The notes beneath the pieces are model-generated. The model was not told the origin of the DNA. It did no database searches and saw only the letters and a program-made list of their open reading frames with translations. A stretch of 64,000 nt of DNA from Gammaproteobacteria bacterium (GTDB lineage Bacteria; Pseudomonadota; Gammaproteobacteria; Arenicellales; JAANXG01): the NCBI GenBank assembly GCA_024638505.1, contig JAHEKE010000002.1, forward strand, positions 95,006-159,005, read 5' to 3'. Positions 19,919 through 28,766 of this stretch are shown in pieces. Each line of letters starts with the position of its first letter. Position 1 is the stretch's first letter. A program made the translations under genes and the position numbers.

Positions 19919-20611
19919 TCATTTGCTTTTGTTTTCGACAAGCAGTAAATAGCACACCGCTGAAATGCCGGCGGAACCAAATATCATACACATCACCACT
20001 ATCTGGTATCTCGCAGCGATGAGGGGCGAGACACCGGACAAAATCTGTCCAGTCATCATGCCTGGTAACGAGACCAATCCGACAGCAAACAGTGAATTGA
20101 TTAAAGGAATCAACGCTGCGCGCAAGGCTGTGCGCTTGGCTTCGCTGTAATCGACTCTTTCTACCTCCGATTCATAACGCTCCGCTGCCAGGGCTACTGT
20201 GTTCATGGCATTGGCGAAAATCATCCCAGCCAGCGGAATCATGTATCGAGGGTCAAACCACGGGTTGAGATCAAGTACAGCCTGCGTCACTAAAGCCAAT
20301 GTGAAAACCCCGCCGAGAGCGATGGATCCCAGTATTCTTGCAAACTGCAATCGGTTTCTCTGGTGTAAAGAGCGCAGGCTGATCCAGCTGGAAATCAGCA
20401 GCATAATGCTTAGCACGCCGATTACCACCAGCGCGCTTTCGGTCTTAAAAATGAAAGTGAGTACATAGCCGATGAGCAGAAGCTGCACCAGCATCCTGGC
20501 CAAAGCGTAGATTGCGTTTTTGCTTTCCAGCGACCACCAGAAGAGGGCGGCTACTACGATGACCACCGGAACAAAAGCAAATGTGAGATGGAACAGAGAG
20601 ATCGTCTGCAC
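19919..20611 (-). CDS. fetB: FetB-family ABC transporter permease (UPF0014)
   Basis: This 230-residue membrane protein has about seven hydrophobic segments and the UPF0014 motifs YMIPLAGMIFANAMNTVALAAER and LPGMMTGQILSGVSP. FetB pairs with ATPase FetA in E. coli, where the pair is linked to iron export. No fetA is adjacent: ctpA lies upstream after 230 bases without a convincing gene. Proximity to the suf operon fits an iron-related role but is only suggestive. Confidence 0.85.
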   Translation of the reverse strand: MQTISLFHLTFAFVPVVIVVAALFWWSLESKNAIYALARMLVQLLLIGYVLTFIFKTESALVVIGVLSIMLLISSWISLRSLHQRNRLQFARILGSIALGGVFTLALVTQAVLDLNPWFDPRYMIPLAGMIFANAMNTVALAAERYESEVERVDYSEAKRTALRAALIPLINSLFAVGLVSLPGMMTGQILSGVSPLIAARYQIVVMCMIFGSAGISAVCYLLLVENKSK

Positions 20612-20841
20612 TTGTGAATATGGTCAATATACAGAGCGTGAAATATAGCAGCTTACTTGAACAAACCCGGCACCGCTGCTTGATTTAATCAATCCACACC
20701 GTGCGCACGGCGTTGAGCAGAAGAATTGCAGCACGCGAATTAGGAGCCGCCGCCTTCACGCGCCGACCATCCCAGGCCGCGCAGCACAAGAAGGCGTGCG
20801 GTTTTCCTGCTCAGAAATTGAACAGCAGAAACAGCGCCGTT

Positions 20842-22155
20842 TTAGTTATTGGCCTGATTGCGAACTATGTTGACGCCTTTGAGCAAGTTTAATGCTTCCC
20901 TTAGTTGAAAATCTGTCTCCACGTTAGGTGTCGCGCTGCTGACGGAAGCGTTTCTAGTATCAGCGTTTCCTTCGACCTCATTCTCTAAATGCCCCTGCAG
21001 GTTTGACTCCCGCAGCAAACTGCCGTTATCTTCCTTGCGCTTAAACTCCAGGTCTTCGACCACCACATCAGGAACGATTCCCGTTGCCTGGATCGATCGA
21101 TCATTCGGCGTGTAGTATCTGGCGGTAGTGATTTTGAGTGCCGCGCCGTTATTGATCGGCAATATGGTCTGCACCGAGCCTTTGCCAAAGGTATTGGTAC
21201 CCATTATTACGGCTCGACCGTGATCCTGCAAAGCACCTGCCACGATTTCGGAGGCTGAGGCGGAGCCTTCATTGACCAGAACAACCATGGGCGCATCTTT
21301 AAGGTAGTCATTCGGGGTGGCGGTGTACTTAACCTCTGATTCTTCCAGCCTGCCTCTGGTTGAGACGATCACCCCATCCGTAATAAACATATCGCTCACT
21401 GATACGGCACCGTTCAGCACCCCACCGGGATTGTTGCGCAGGTCCAGGATTAAGCCTTTTAAATTCCCGTCTGCCTGCTTTTTCAGATCACTCAATTTTC
21501 GCCGCAGAGTATCAGCGGTGTTTGATTGGAACTGCGACACACGAACGTAGGCATAGCCCGGCTCCAGCTGCTTACCTTTGACGCTGGTGATTTTGATGAT
21601 TGCGCGGGTGATGACGAACTCCAGCGGCTTCGCTTCACCCTCACGCACAACCGTCAGTTTTATGTCGGTGTCTGGCTTACCGCGCATCTTCTTTACGGCG
21701 TCATTCAGGCTCATGCCTTTTACCGGAGTGCCGTCCAGGCGCGTAATCAAATCACCGGCTTTGATGCCTGCACGCTGTGCCGGGGTATCGTCAATGGGTG
21801 CGACTACTTTTACAAAGCCATTTTCCATGGTTACTTCTATACCGAGGCCACCAAATTTCCCTTCCGTGCCGATGCGCATTTCCTTGAATGATTCCGGACT
21901 AAGGTAAGCCGAGTGAGGATCGAGCCCAGCGAGCATCCCGTGGATGGCGTCTTCCAGGAGTTTTTGATCCTCGACTGATTCGACGTAATCGCTTTTTACC
22001 TTACCGAAAACTTCTGTGAATATACGTAAAGTGTCTAAAGGTAACGGCTGTGACTCTGCACGTTCCGCAAAGACGGTACGCTCCATAGTAATCGCGGTGC
22101 CCAGAAACATCCCTAGACACAAGACAAGTACGTAACGTCCTGACCTCTTCATCAC
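20842..22155 (-). CDS. ctpA: S41-family carboxy-terminal processing protease
   Basis: This 437-residue periplasmic protease has an N-terminal signal segment, a PDZ domain (GGLGIEVTMENGFVKV through AGDLITRLDG, about residues 100-175) and a Ser-Lys catalytic dyad, with serine in EGSASASEI and lysine in TFGKGSVQT. It trims C termini of envelope proteins; relatives regulate cell-wall hydrolases. It lies 18 bases after envC, the common envC-ctpA pair. Confidence 0.94.
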   Translation of the reverse strand: MMKRSGRYVLVLCLGMFLGTAITMERTVFAERAESQPLPLDTLRIFTEVFGKVKSDYVESVEDQKLLEDAIHGMLAGLDPHSAYLSPESFKEMRIGTEGKFGGLGIEVTMENGFVKVVAPIDDTPAQRAGIKAGDLITRLDGTPVKGMSLNDAVKKMRGKPDTDIKLTVVREGEAKPLEFVITRAIIKITSVKGKQLEPGYAYVRVSQFQSNTADTLRRKLSDLKKQADGNLKGLILDLRNNPGGVLNGAVSVSDMFITDGVIVSTRGRLEESEVKYTATPNDYLKDAPMVVLVNEGSASASEIVAGALQDHGRAVIMGTNTFGKGSVQTILPINNGAALKITTARYYTPNDRSIQATGIVPDVVVEDLEFKRKEDNGSLLRESNLQGHLENEVEGNADTRNASVSSATPNVETDFQLREALNLLKGVNIVRNQANN

Positions 22156-22173
22156 ATGTTCTCCAACTCTAAA

Positions 22174-23331
22174 CTAATCTACTTTACACCAGATAAGCGG
22201 GTTGTGTGGCTTGCCGTTGTGCCTTATTTCGAAGTAAAGGCCGGTTTTTTTCAATCCTCCGCTGGATCCCACCAGCGCGATGGTCTCATCACTGTTCACC
22301 CACTCGCCTACTTCCTTGTACAGGATTTGATTGTGGCTATACAAACTCATGTAGCCATCACCATGATCCAATATCAATAATAGTCCAAAACCGCGCAGCC
22401 AATCGGCATATGCGACCCGTCCTGGAAATATAGACCGAACCTTCGCACCCTCCTTCGCATCCAGAAATATGCCCTGCCATGAGACGTCTGTTCCTCTCTT
22501 CGCCTGGCCAAAGCGGGCGCTGATCAATCCTCTCAACGGCAGAGGTAATTTGCCTCGCATATTGCTAAAGCGCTGATTAAACGTACCCTCTGGCGGAAGA
22601 TCCGCCATCGCATTCCTTAAATCCTTTAAAAGCTGCTCCAAACGTTGCGCTTTACGTTCGAGCTGAGACAGTTCTTCTTGCTCAGAGCCGATTTGTTGCT
22701 CCAGCTTCGCCAGCAACTCGCTGCGCTCCTCGCGCGCCAGATCCAATTTTTCCCGCTGCGATAATTGGTCCACTTCCAGGGCCTTAAGTTCCTGTTGTTC
22801 GCTCTCAAGCGATGATTTGAGGCGCTCGAGCTGCTTTACGAGCGCCTGCACCGCCAGAATTTCGTTCGCCCGTCCTTGTGAAAGATAGCGGTAGTACGCC
22901 ATAGTTCTCCCCAAGCGCTGCGGCTCTTCCTGATTGAGAAGGAGCTTGAAGTATTCGTTGCGTCCGGTCAGATAAGAGGAATAAATCAGGTTTTTCAACT
23001 GTGTCCGCTGGATCGCAAGCTCACGCTGCAGCTGTTCGATCTCGACTTCTGAAGTTAAGACCTCGCGGTTTTTGTTTTCAATTTTGGAACGAATGTTATG
23101 CAGCTTGCGATTGAGTTCGACAATCCCAATCTCTACTTCGGTCAGCTGGTCACGCACCGTACTATGCTGCGCCCTGTCCTGATTCAGTTGCTGGGAAATG
23201 GCTTTGATCCGGTTGCGGAGCTCCGCCAGCTCTTTCTCCTGCGGCTTGCTGGCGAAGGCATCTACCGCGGTGACCGCCAGAAGGATCAGCAGCGAGCTAA
23301 GTCCGGTGACCCAATGGTTCTTGTAAATCAA
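22174..23331 (-). CDS. envC: EnvC-like murein hydrolase activator
   Basis: This 385-residue exported protein has a signal segment, a long coiled coil (about residues 30-245) and a C-terminal LytM/M23 domain. The domain lacks the first zinc-ligand histidine (KRGTDVSWQG) while keeping LYSHN and LYFEIRHNG, so it is the degenerate type that activates amidases during division and does not itself cut peptidoglycan. Order with ctpA supports EnvC over NlpD. Confidence 0.92.
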   Translation of the reverse strand: MIYKNHWVTGLSSLLILLAVTAVDAFASKPQEKELAELRNRIKAISQQLNQDRAQHSTVRDQLTEVEIGIVELNRKLHNIRSKIENKNREVLTSEVEIEQLQRELAIQRTQLKNLIYSSYLTGRNEYFKLLLNQEEPQRLGRTMAYYRYLSQGRANEILAVQALVKQLERLKSSLESEQQELKALEVDQLSQREKLDLAREERSELLAKLEQQIGSEQEELSQLERKAQRLEQLLKDLRNAMADLPPEGTFNQRFSNMRGKLPLPLRGLISARFGQAKRGTDVSWQGIFLDAKEGAKVRSIFPGRVAYADWLRGFGLLLILDHGDGYMSLYSHNQILYKEVGEWVNSDETIALVGSSGGLKKTGLYFEIRHNGKPHNPLIWCKVD

Positions 23332-23352
23332 CAGCTTTTTCCTTTTGGTTAT

Positions 23353-23365
23353 ATTATTGTATAAT
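23353..23365. promoter_or_regulatory. AT-rich palindrome overlapping a -10 element, candidate ArsR-type operator
   Basis: ATTAT-TGT-ATAAT is a perfect 13-base palindrome in the gap between divergent envC and the ArsR-type gene. Its right half contains TATAAT (23360-23365), a candidate -10 for the regulator gene, so autorepression is plausible. Confidence 0.4.
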
Positions 23366-23403
23366 CGAGTTCTTATAAAGATGTAAAAAACTGAAGTACG
23401 CTA

Positions 23404-23754
23404 ATGACTAATTTCGGTACAGATACCGTTAGTCCAGGCGCCAAGGCGGCGCAGGAATTACTGGCCAAGGAATCCGATATTCACCAAACCTCCCGGTCGT
23501 TAAAAGCAATGGCGCATCCGCTGCGACTTAAAATCTTATGTATTTTAAGCGGGGTACAGGAGGCCAGCGTGCAGGATCTGGTGGATCTGGTCGGGACTTC
23601 TCAGAGCAATATCTCCCAACATCTTTCAATCCTACGCGATAAGGGCATTCTCGGCTCACGAAAAGCTGCCAACAAAGTGTATTATCGAATAAGTGATGAA
23701 GGCATTCTACGTTTGATTGAGTCGCTGCGTTCGGCCTTCTGTTCGAACAAATAG
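23404..23754 (+). CDS. ArsR/SmtB-family regulator, candidate persulfide sensor
   Basis: This 116-residue winged-helix regulator has the ArsR core SLKAMAHPLRLKILC and recognition helix SQSNISQHLSILRDKG. It has exactly two cysteines: Cys46 in LKILCIL and Cys113 near the C terminus (SAFCSNK). That spacing matches BigR/SqrR/YgaV proteins, in which the pair forms a tetrasulfide link on sensing sulfane sulfur. No arsenic-type ELCVC metal motif is present. A rhodanese gene follows 78 bases downstream. The persulfide role is inferred. Confidence 0.85.
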   Translation: MTNFGTDTVSPGAKAAQELLAKESDIHQTSRSLKAMAHPLRLKILCILSGVQEASVQDLVDLVGTSQSNISQHLSILRDKGILGSRKAANKVYYRISDEGILRLIESLRSAFCSNK

Positions 23755-23832
23755 ATGGATCGGTTTGACTTGCCACCATGGCTCCACCACTAAAGATCAT
23801 TCGTGCCCGCCTGTAGAATCCTGCTGTAGAAA

Positions 23833-24249
23833 ATGACACTCGATTTTATCGCGAACAACTGGTACTTATTCGTAGCGTTGGCGGTTGTGTTGGCTGCCCT
23901 GATCATGGATCCCATACGTCAGCATGCATCCGGCGTTAGAAAGGTTTCGCCTCTGGAGATGCCGCAGGTGTTGCGCGATGGTGGCGTGGTTGTGGATGTG
24001 AGCGAGGGTGGTGATTATAAAAAAGGGCATATCCCAAAAGCTTTACACATGACCCTGAAAACCATGCGGGCTGGGTTGGGCAAACTTGAAAAGCAGAAGA
24101 AAAAGGTGGTGGTTTTGGTTTGCCAGGCGGGGAACAAGGCACCCGCGGCAGCCCGTTATCTGCTGAAGAACGGGTTTGAAAACGTATACGTACTAGCTGG
24201 TGGAATGATGGCCTGGCAAAAAGAAAATCTACCTGTTGAAAAGGGATGA
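23833..24249 (+). CDS. Membrane-anchored rhodanese-like protein (YibN-like)
   Basis: This 138-residue protein has one N-terminal membrane helix (about residues 10-26) followed by a rhodanese domain. The active-site loop CQAGNKA starts at Cys97. Single-domain rhodaneses move sulfane sulfur between thiols. YibN-type genes usually precede grxC and secB; here grxC is absent and the gene runs into secB directly, ending 10 bases before its start. Confidence 0.9.
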   Translation: MTLDFIANNWYLFVALAVVLAALIMDPIRQHASGVRKVSPLEMPQVLRDGGVVVDVSEGGDYKKGHIPKALHMTLKTMRAGLGKLEKQKKKVVVLVCQAGNKAPAAARYLLKNGFENVYVLAGGMMAWQKENLPVEKG

Positions 24250-24259
24250 TGAGGAACAA

Positions 24260-24769
24260 ATGGCAGAAAAAAAAGATACCAAGCTCGATATTCGACAAAT
24301 CTACATAAAGGATCTGTCTTTTGAATCGCCGCAGGCGCCGCGGATGATCACCAATCCGGAACACAATCCGGGTATCGATATCAAGATGGGGATTAACTTT
24401 GAGCGATTGGATGAGAATGGTCATTATGAAGTTGTTCTGGATATCACTGTGATCGCAAAAACTGGTGACAACAACACGCTGTTTTTAACTGAAGTACAGC
24501 AGGCCGGGTTGTTTCAACTGCAAGGCTTCTCCGAGAGGGAAATGGGTTTGGTGCTGCATGTCGCCTGTCCAACTATCCTCCTGCCCTTTGCGCGAACCGC
24601 AATCACCGATATCGTTAGTAAAGGTGGATTTCCGCAGCTATTGATCAGCCCGGTCAACTTCGAAGCGCTTTATGCCAGGAAGCTGCAGCGAGAGAAAGCG
24701 AAAAGTGAAGATGGTGACGACGCATCTGCAACGAATGGAGATCCTGCCGGTAGCGTAACCATCAATTAG
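24260..24769 (+). CDS. secB: Protein-export chaperone SecB
   Basis: This 169-residue tetrameric cytosolic chaperone keeps precursor proteins unfolded for SecA. Diagnostic segments are IYIKDLSFESPQAP at the N terminus and LFPFA-like LLPFARTAITDIVSKGGFPQL. The ATG at 24260 is chosen over an upstream in-frame codon because it has an AGGAAC site and the MAEK start. Order rhodanese-secB-gpsA is typical. Confidence 0.96.
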   Translation: MAEKKDTKLDIRQIYIKDLSFESPQAPRMITNPEHNPGIDIKMGINFERLDENGHYEVVLDITVIAKTGDNNTLFLTEVQQAGLFQLQGFSEREMGLVLHVACPTILLPFARTAITDIVSKGGFPQLLISPVNFEALYARKLQREKAKSEDGDDASATNGDPAGSVTIN

Positions 24770-24791
24770 TTCGTTCAATTCATAGCTAACT

Positions 24792-25808
24792 ATGCCGCCA
24801 CAAAGCACGCATAGTTCATGTATCGCGGTGCTGGGCGCTGGGTCTTGGGGCACTGCGCTGGCCATATTGATTGCGCGTAACGGCCTCGCTGTAAAACTGT
24901 GGGATATTGATTCGCAACACTTGGCCAGACTCGCTGAGGAAGGGGAAAACAAGCGATACATGCCTGGCATTGCCCTGGCCAAGGGCATCGAATGCGAATC
25001 GAATTTACAGGCACTGGTTGAATTGACTGATCATTTTGTACTGGTTGTTCCGAGCCACGCTTTTCGCGCTACCTTGAACAGCCTGGCGCAAACGCGCCGT
25101 ACCTCACGCGCCCTGATAATCAGCTGGGGTACCAAGGGCTTTGATCCTGAGTGTACCGTTTTGCTCAGCGACGTGGCGCGGGATATATTTCCGCAGGCGG
25201 CTCTGGCGGTGATCTCAGGCCCGAGCTTTGCACGTGAGGTCGCGAACGACCTGCCTACCGCTCTGACCGTTGCCTCCACCGACGACGTGACGGCGAGCAC
25301 TGTAGCCGGATGGTTGCGAAGTGAGCGCGTGCGCGTCTACACCAATAATGATTTGGCTGGTGTGCAGTTGGGCGGCGCTATAAAAAACGTGATGGCGCTG
25401 GCTGCGGGGATCAGTGACGGACTTGGATTCGGCGCAAACGCCCGGGCCGCGTTAATCACTCGCGGTTTGGCCGAGATGAACAGACTGGGCGTTGCTTTAG
25501 GCGGGAATCCGCAGACTTTTATGGGGTTAACCGGGGTGGGTGATTTGGTGCTCACTTGTACCGATGATCAATCGCGCAACCGTCGTGCCGGCATCGGTTT
25601 AGGCCAGGGTAAAACCGTGCGCCGGGTGTTACGGGAAATCGGCCAGGAGGTAGAGGGGATAAAAACAGTGCATGAACTGTATGCTATGGCGCAGCGTGTG
25701 CGAGTGGACATGCCGATAACCGAACAGGTGTATAAAGTTGTGTATGAACAACTGCCGCCGAAGGAGGCTGTGGTGAGTCTGCTAACGCGCGAGCCTAAGG
25801 CGGAATAG
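24792..25808 (+). CDS. gpsA: Glycerol-3-phosphate dehydrogenase [NAD(P)+]
   Basis: This 338-residue enzyme reduces dihydroxyacetone phosphate to sn-glycerol-3-phosphate for phospholipid synthesis. The nucleotide-binding motif LGAGSWGTALA lies near residues 13-23, and the catalytic lysine is in the GAIKNVMALAAG segment. It follows secB by 22 bases. Confidence 0.96.
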   Translation: MPPQSTHSSCIAVLGAGSWGTALAILIARNGLAVKLWDIDSQHLARLAEEGENKRYMPGIALAKGIECESNLQALVELTDHFVLVVPSHAFRATLNSLAQTRRTSRALIISWGTKGFDPECTVLLSDVARDIFPQAALAVISGPSFAREVANDLPTALTVASTDDVTASTVAGWLRSERVRVYTNNDLAGVQLGGAIKNVMALAAGISDGLGFGANARAALITRGLAEMNRLGVALGGNPQTFMGLTGVGDLVLTCTDDQSRNRRAGIGLGQGKTVRRVLREIGQEVEGIKTVHELYAMAQRVRVDMPITEQVYKVVYEQLPPKEAVVSLLTREPKAE

Positions 25809-25841
25809 TCAGCGCCGCCCCACACGCCACAGCGCTAAGAC

Positions 25842-26309
25842 TCAAGATTTCATTATCGCAAAACGGTTTTGCCGCCAGGCCTCGTAGATAACTATGCTGA
25901 CAGCATTAGCCAGATTCAAACTTCGGTTACCTGGCATCATGGGTAGCGTAATCTGCCGTGATCCAGGCACGGATCCTCTGATCTGTGGGCTGAGGCCTCT
26001 TGTCTCCGGCCCGAAAACAAACCCGTCTCCGGCTTTATAGCCAGGACTTGTGTACAGCGTTCTGTTGTGCGTGGATAAAGTAAACATACGCTTGATAAGC
26101 CGGTTGTTTTGCAGCGCTGTAAAATTAGGGTAACGGTGCACATCCGCCCAATCGTGATAATCTAGGCCCGCCCTTCTCAATTGCTTGTTGCTGGGCTCAA
26201 ATCCCAACGGTTCGATTAGGTGTAAGGTGCAGCCAGCGTTGGCGCACAGGCGAATGATATTGCCGGTATTGGGGGGAATTTCGGGTTGATAAAGGATAAC
26301 GTGAAACAC
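25842..26309 (-). CDS. trmL: tRNA (cytidine(34)-2'-O)-methyltransferase TrmL
   Basis: This 155-residue SPOUT-fold enzyme has the N-terminal LYQPEIPPNTGNIIRLCAN motif and the knot segments FGPETRGLS and LPMMPGNRSLNLANAV. TrmL methylates the wobble ribose of tRNA-Leu species. It converges on gpsA, an association common in gammaproteobacteria. Confidence 0.95.
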   Translation of the reverse strand: MFHVILYQPEIPPNTGNIIRLCANAGCTLHLIEPLGFEPSNKQLRRAGLDYHDWADVHRYPNFTALQNNRLIKRMFTLSTHNRTLYTSPGYKAGDGFVFGPETRGLSPQIRGSVPGSRQITLPMMPGNRSLNLANAVSIVIYEAWRQNRFAIMKS

Positions 26310-26329
26310 AAAGCGCTCGCTTACCGTTG

Positions 26330-27043
26330 TTATAACTCACCTTTGAGATAGCGATGTCGGCTGTCTGCCGGAAACTTTTCGATGGCGTACCGTAGCATGG
26401 TGCGCGGCATTTGCTGGTAATGTTTTGCTAAAAAAGATTGTTCAACGGCGATGTTGCGCTTGCCTATTTCCCTCAGGATCCAGCCTACAGCTTTTTGCAC
26501 CAGATCTTCTTTGTCGTACAACAGCATCTTCGATATCTTGAGCGCTGTAGAAAACTGCATGCGATGGATAAAAAAGAGACAAGATATGATGGCGATTCTT
26601 CGCTGCCACAGATTTTCTGACCTGCTGAATTCGAAAAGTGGTTGCTTGCTTTTGCCAAGCAGGTGGGCCCCAACTATGTGAGGTGCCGAGGTGTCGACCA
26701 GGTCCCAGTTATTTATATGGTTTATGTTCCTGACATACAGCTGGTAAATATGCTGCCTTGCGCTATTGTCTTCAGTTTTGTACTTATCTACCAGCAGGAG
26801 CAGAGCCAAAAGGCGCTCTTCGTGATAACCCGAATGAAGCAGCTTTTCTACTTCGGTCATGTCTAAGCTCTTATATTTCTTGGCGCTCCGGCGCAGCACG
26901 GGAACGCGTATACCCAGGAATCGGTCACCTTCGCCGTATTCCCCGGGACCGGTTTTGAAAAACCGCTGGGAGTGCGCAGCGATAGCAGCATCACTAAGTT
27001 GACGAAGCTCACGCTGAATGGTCTTGGCTTTGAGATTACGCAC
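26330..27043 (-). CDS. DNA alkylation repair protein (AlkD-like HEAT-repeat glycosylase)
   Basis: This 237-residue all-helical protein matches the AlkD/AlkC-type pattern: RFFKTGPGEYGEGDRFLGIRVP near residues 25-46, NINNWDLVDTSAPHI with the conserved Trp-Asp pair, and RRIAIISCLFFI. Family members excise bulky N3- or N7-alkylpurines. The start appears to be GTG at 27043. It is 20 bases upstream of trmL on the same strand. Confidence 0.88.
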   Translation of the reverse strand: MRNLKAKTIQRELRQLSDAAIAAHSQRFFKTGPGEYGEGDRFLGIRVPVLRRSAKKYKSLDMTEVEKLLHSGYHEERLLALLLLVDKYKTEDNSARQHIYQLYVRNINHINNWDLVDTSAPHIVGAHLLGKSKQPLFEFSRSENLWQRRIAIISCLFFIHRMQFSTALKISKMLLYDKEDLVQKAVGWILREIGKRNIAVEQSFLAKHYQQMPRTMLRYAIEKFPADSRHRYLKGEL

Positions 27044-27110
27044 GCCTGTTAAAACGATCTAAAAAAGGCTGCTCCTCATGCTTCGCGCAACCCAGGCTAT
27101 GCAAACTAGG

Positions 27111-27524
27111 TTAAAATGGCTTGACCACGACCAGTATGACTACCGACAGTAAAATCAAGACTGGAAATTCATTAAACCAACGGTACCAAGTGTGAGTTTT
27201 TTTGTTCCTGTCTAGTTTGAAGTCGAGCAGAATTTTTCCGCACCAGATGTGGTATGCGATCAATACAAGCGTGAGCAGGAGTTTGGCGTGTAACCAGTTT
27301 CCGGAAAACCCATAGCCTAGCCATAGCCACGAGCCGAGAGCCAGCGCCAGTACAGCGCTTGGAGTCATGATGCCGTAATACAGCTTGCGCTGCATAACCT
27401 TAAACCGTTCGCTGCCAGTATTGTCATCGGTTAACGCGTGATAGACAAAGAGTCTTGGCAGGTAAAAAAGCCCGGCAAACCAGGTCACTACAAAAAATAC
27501 GTGGAAAGACTTTATCCACAGCAT
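27111..27524 (-). CDS. hemJ: Protoporphyrinogen IX oxidase HemJ
   Basis: This 137-residue protein has four membrane helices. The N-terminal SFHVFFVVTWFAGLFYLPRL segment contains the conserved histidine, and a conserved lysine lies in NWLHAKLLLTL. HemJ oxidises protoporphyrinogen IX in bacteria that lack HemG and HemY. CopD-like proteins are related, but length and motifs favour HemJ. It follows the TlpA-like gene by 5 bases. Confidence 0.88.
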   Translation of the reverse strand: MLWIKSFHVFFVVTWFAGLFYLPRLFVYHALTDDNTGSERFKVMQRKLYYGIMTPSAVLALALGSWLWLGYGFSGNWLHAKLLLTLVLIAYHIWCGKILLDFKLDRNKKTHTWYRWFNEFPVLILLSVVILVVVKPF

Positions 27525-27529
27525 CCAGG

Positions 27530-28036
27530 TTACACCGGTTCTCTGTGCAGCTGTTTTTCGATCAGCGCTTCGAGCCTGTCGCTTTTTAAGCGACCGGAGT
27601 GGGTAAAGATAACGTGCCCAGCGCCGTCTATCAGGAACAGGCTGGGGGTTGACTCGACGCCAAACGCTTGCGCAACATTGCCATTTAAATCCAATGAAAC
27701 CTTGTAGGGCAATGACCGGTCACGCATGAATTGCCATACCCTATCTGGCGGATCGTGAGCCATCGCGACAGCGACAATAGTTAGTACGCCGGAATAATTT
27801 TGGTGCAGCCGAATCAGGGTCGGAACCTCCCGCACGCACGGTACGCAGTCCGTTGCCCAGAACACCAGCAACAGCTGTTTGTTTTCACGCAGCTTGCTGA
27901 GGGATGTAGGGCCCTCATTGATCAGCCGTAACGCGACATCCGGAGCTTTGTTCACCTGGTTGCCGCTCCAGCTAATGTAGCCCACCATTCCCAGCAGCGC
28001 GATTGCGGCAACCGTTAGCTTTTTGTTGAATGTCAT
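27530..28036 (-). CDS. TlpA-like membrane-anchored thioredoxin
   Basis: This 168-residue protein has an N-terminal signal-anchor (about residues 6-22) and a TlpA/ResA-type thioredoxin fold with the redox motif CVPC in FWATDCVPCVREVP. It probably reduces disulfides outside the membrane, for example during cytochrome maturation, but no ccm genes are near. A TTG at 28054, overlapping the upstream stop, is an alternative start; the ATG puts the anchor at the expected place. Confidence 0.85.
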   Translation of the reverse strand: MTFNKKLTVAAIALLGMVGYISWSGNQVNKAPDVALRLINEGPTSLSKLRENKQLLLVFWATDCVPCVREVPTLIRLHQNYSGVLTIVAVAMAHDPPDRVWQFMRDRSLPYKVSLDLNGNVAQAFGVESTPSLFLIDGAGHVIFTHSGRLKSDRLEALIEKQLHREPV

Positions 28037-28050
28037 TAGTCGCGCCGATA

Positions 28051-28710
28051 TCAATTTGAGTCAATGCGTTTGGCAGAAGATGTCAGCTCTTCCGTTGTTA
28101 TCGCATCGACCGGCTTAGACTTTGCAAACCAGCTTCTAATTTTACTGCACAAGCGTTTGATACCGCGCCATACTTTTGGCGCGAGCCAGATGACCGCGCC
28201 CGCAAAAACAATCAGCAGAACAATGAACAGGACTGGATAATTCAGTGCGGTCCACAATCCGCCAACCACCATAAGGTCTTCGCCAATCGATGCGGTCCAG
28301 TTGGTCACCGGTTCGGGTGAGGTGTTGATGAGAACTCTGGAGCCGGCTTTGGTAAAGTGTGTGCCTGCCGTTAGGGTGCCGCCCAGGATCAATCCCATCA
28401 GCTCCGCTTCCGGCGAAATCTGAGCTAAAGTCGCCGCCGCCAAGATCGCACCGGCTGGAATCCTGATGAAGCTGTGGATTGCGTCCCAAACTGTATCCAC
28501 CCCTGGAATTTTGTCGGCGAAGAATTCCACGAAATACATAATGCCCGCGGCTATCAACACAACGGGGCTCTGCAATATCTGCAATTCCGGAGGAAGAACT
28601 ATAGAGCCGGTTACGCCCATCAAGCCGAGCATCAGCAGGGCTGCGTATAAGTTGATACCGCTGGCCCAAGCGACACCCATCGCCGCGGCAATTATAGAGA
28701 CGGTTTCCAA
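28051..28710 (-). CDS. DUF4126 family membrane protein
   Basis: This 219-residue protein has about five membrane helices with the DUF4126 hallmarks ASGINLYAALLMLGL, FFADKIPGVDTVWDAIHSFIR and GTHFTKAGSRVLINTSPEP. The family is widespread and uncharacterised; a transporter-like role is sometimes suggested. The C-terminal tail is basic and cytosolic. It heads an apparent unit with the TlpA-like gene and hemJ. Confidence 0.88.
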   Translation of the reverse strand: METVSIIAAAMGVAWASGINLYAALLMLGLMGVTGSIVLPPELQILQSPVVLIAAGIMYFVEFFADKIPGVDTVWDAIHSFIRIPAGAILAAATLAQISPEAELMGLILGGTLTAGTHFTKAGSRVLINTSPEPVTNWTASIGEDLMVVGGLWTALNYPVLFIVLLIVFAGAVIWLAPKVWRGIKRLCSKIRSWFAKSKPVDAITTEELTSSAKRIDSN

Positions 28711-28766
28711 AGTTTAAGGTCTCCCTTCAGGATCAAGCATAGTAATGCGGGTATTCATGCGCGAAA

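Noticed and set aside
20701-20892. 63-codon forward ORF between fetB and ctpA
   Set aside because: It runs into the 3' end of ctpA in antisense, is basic and Ala/Arg-rich, and looks like chance.
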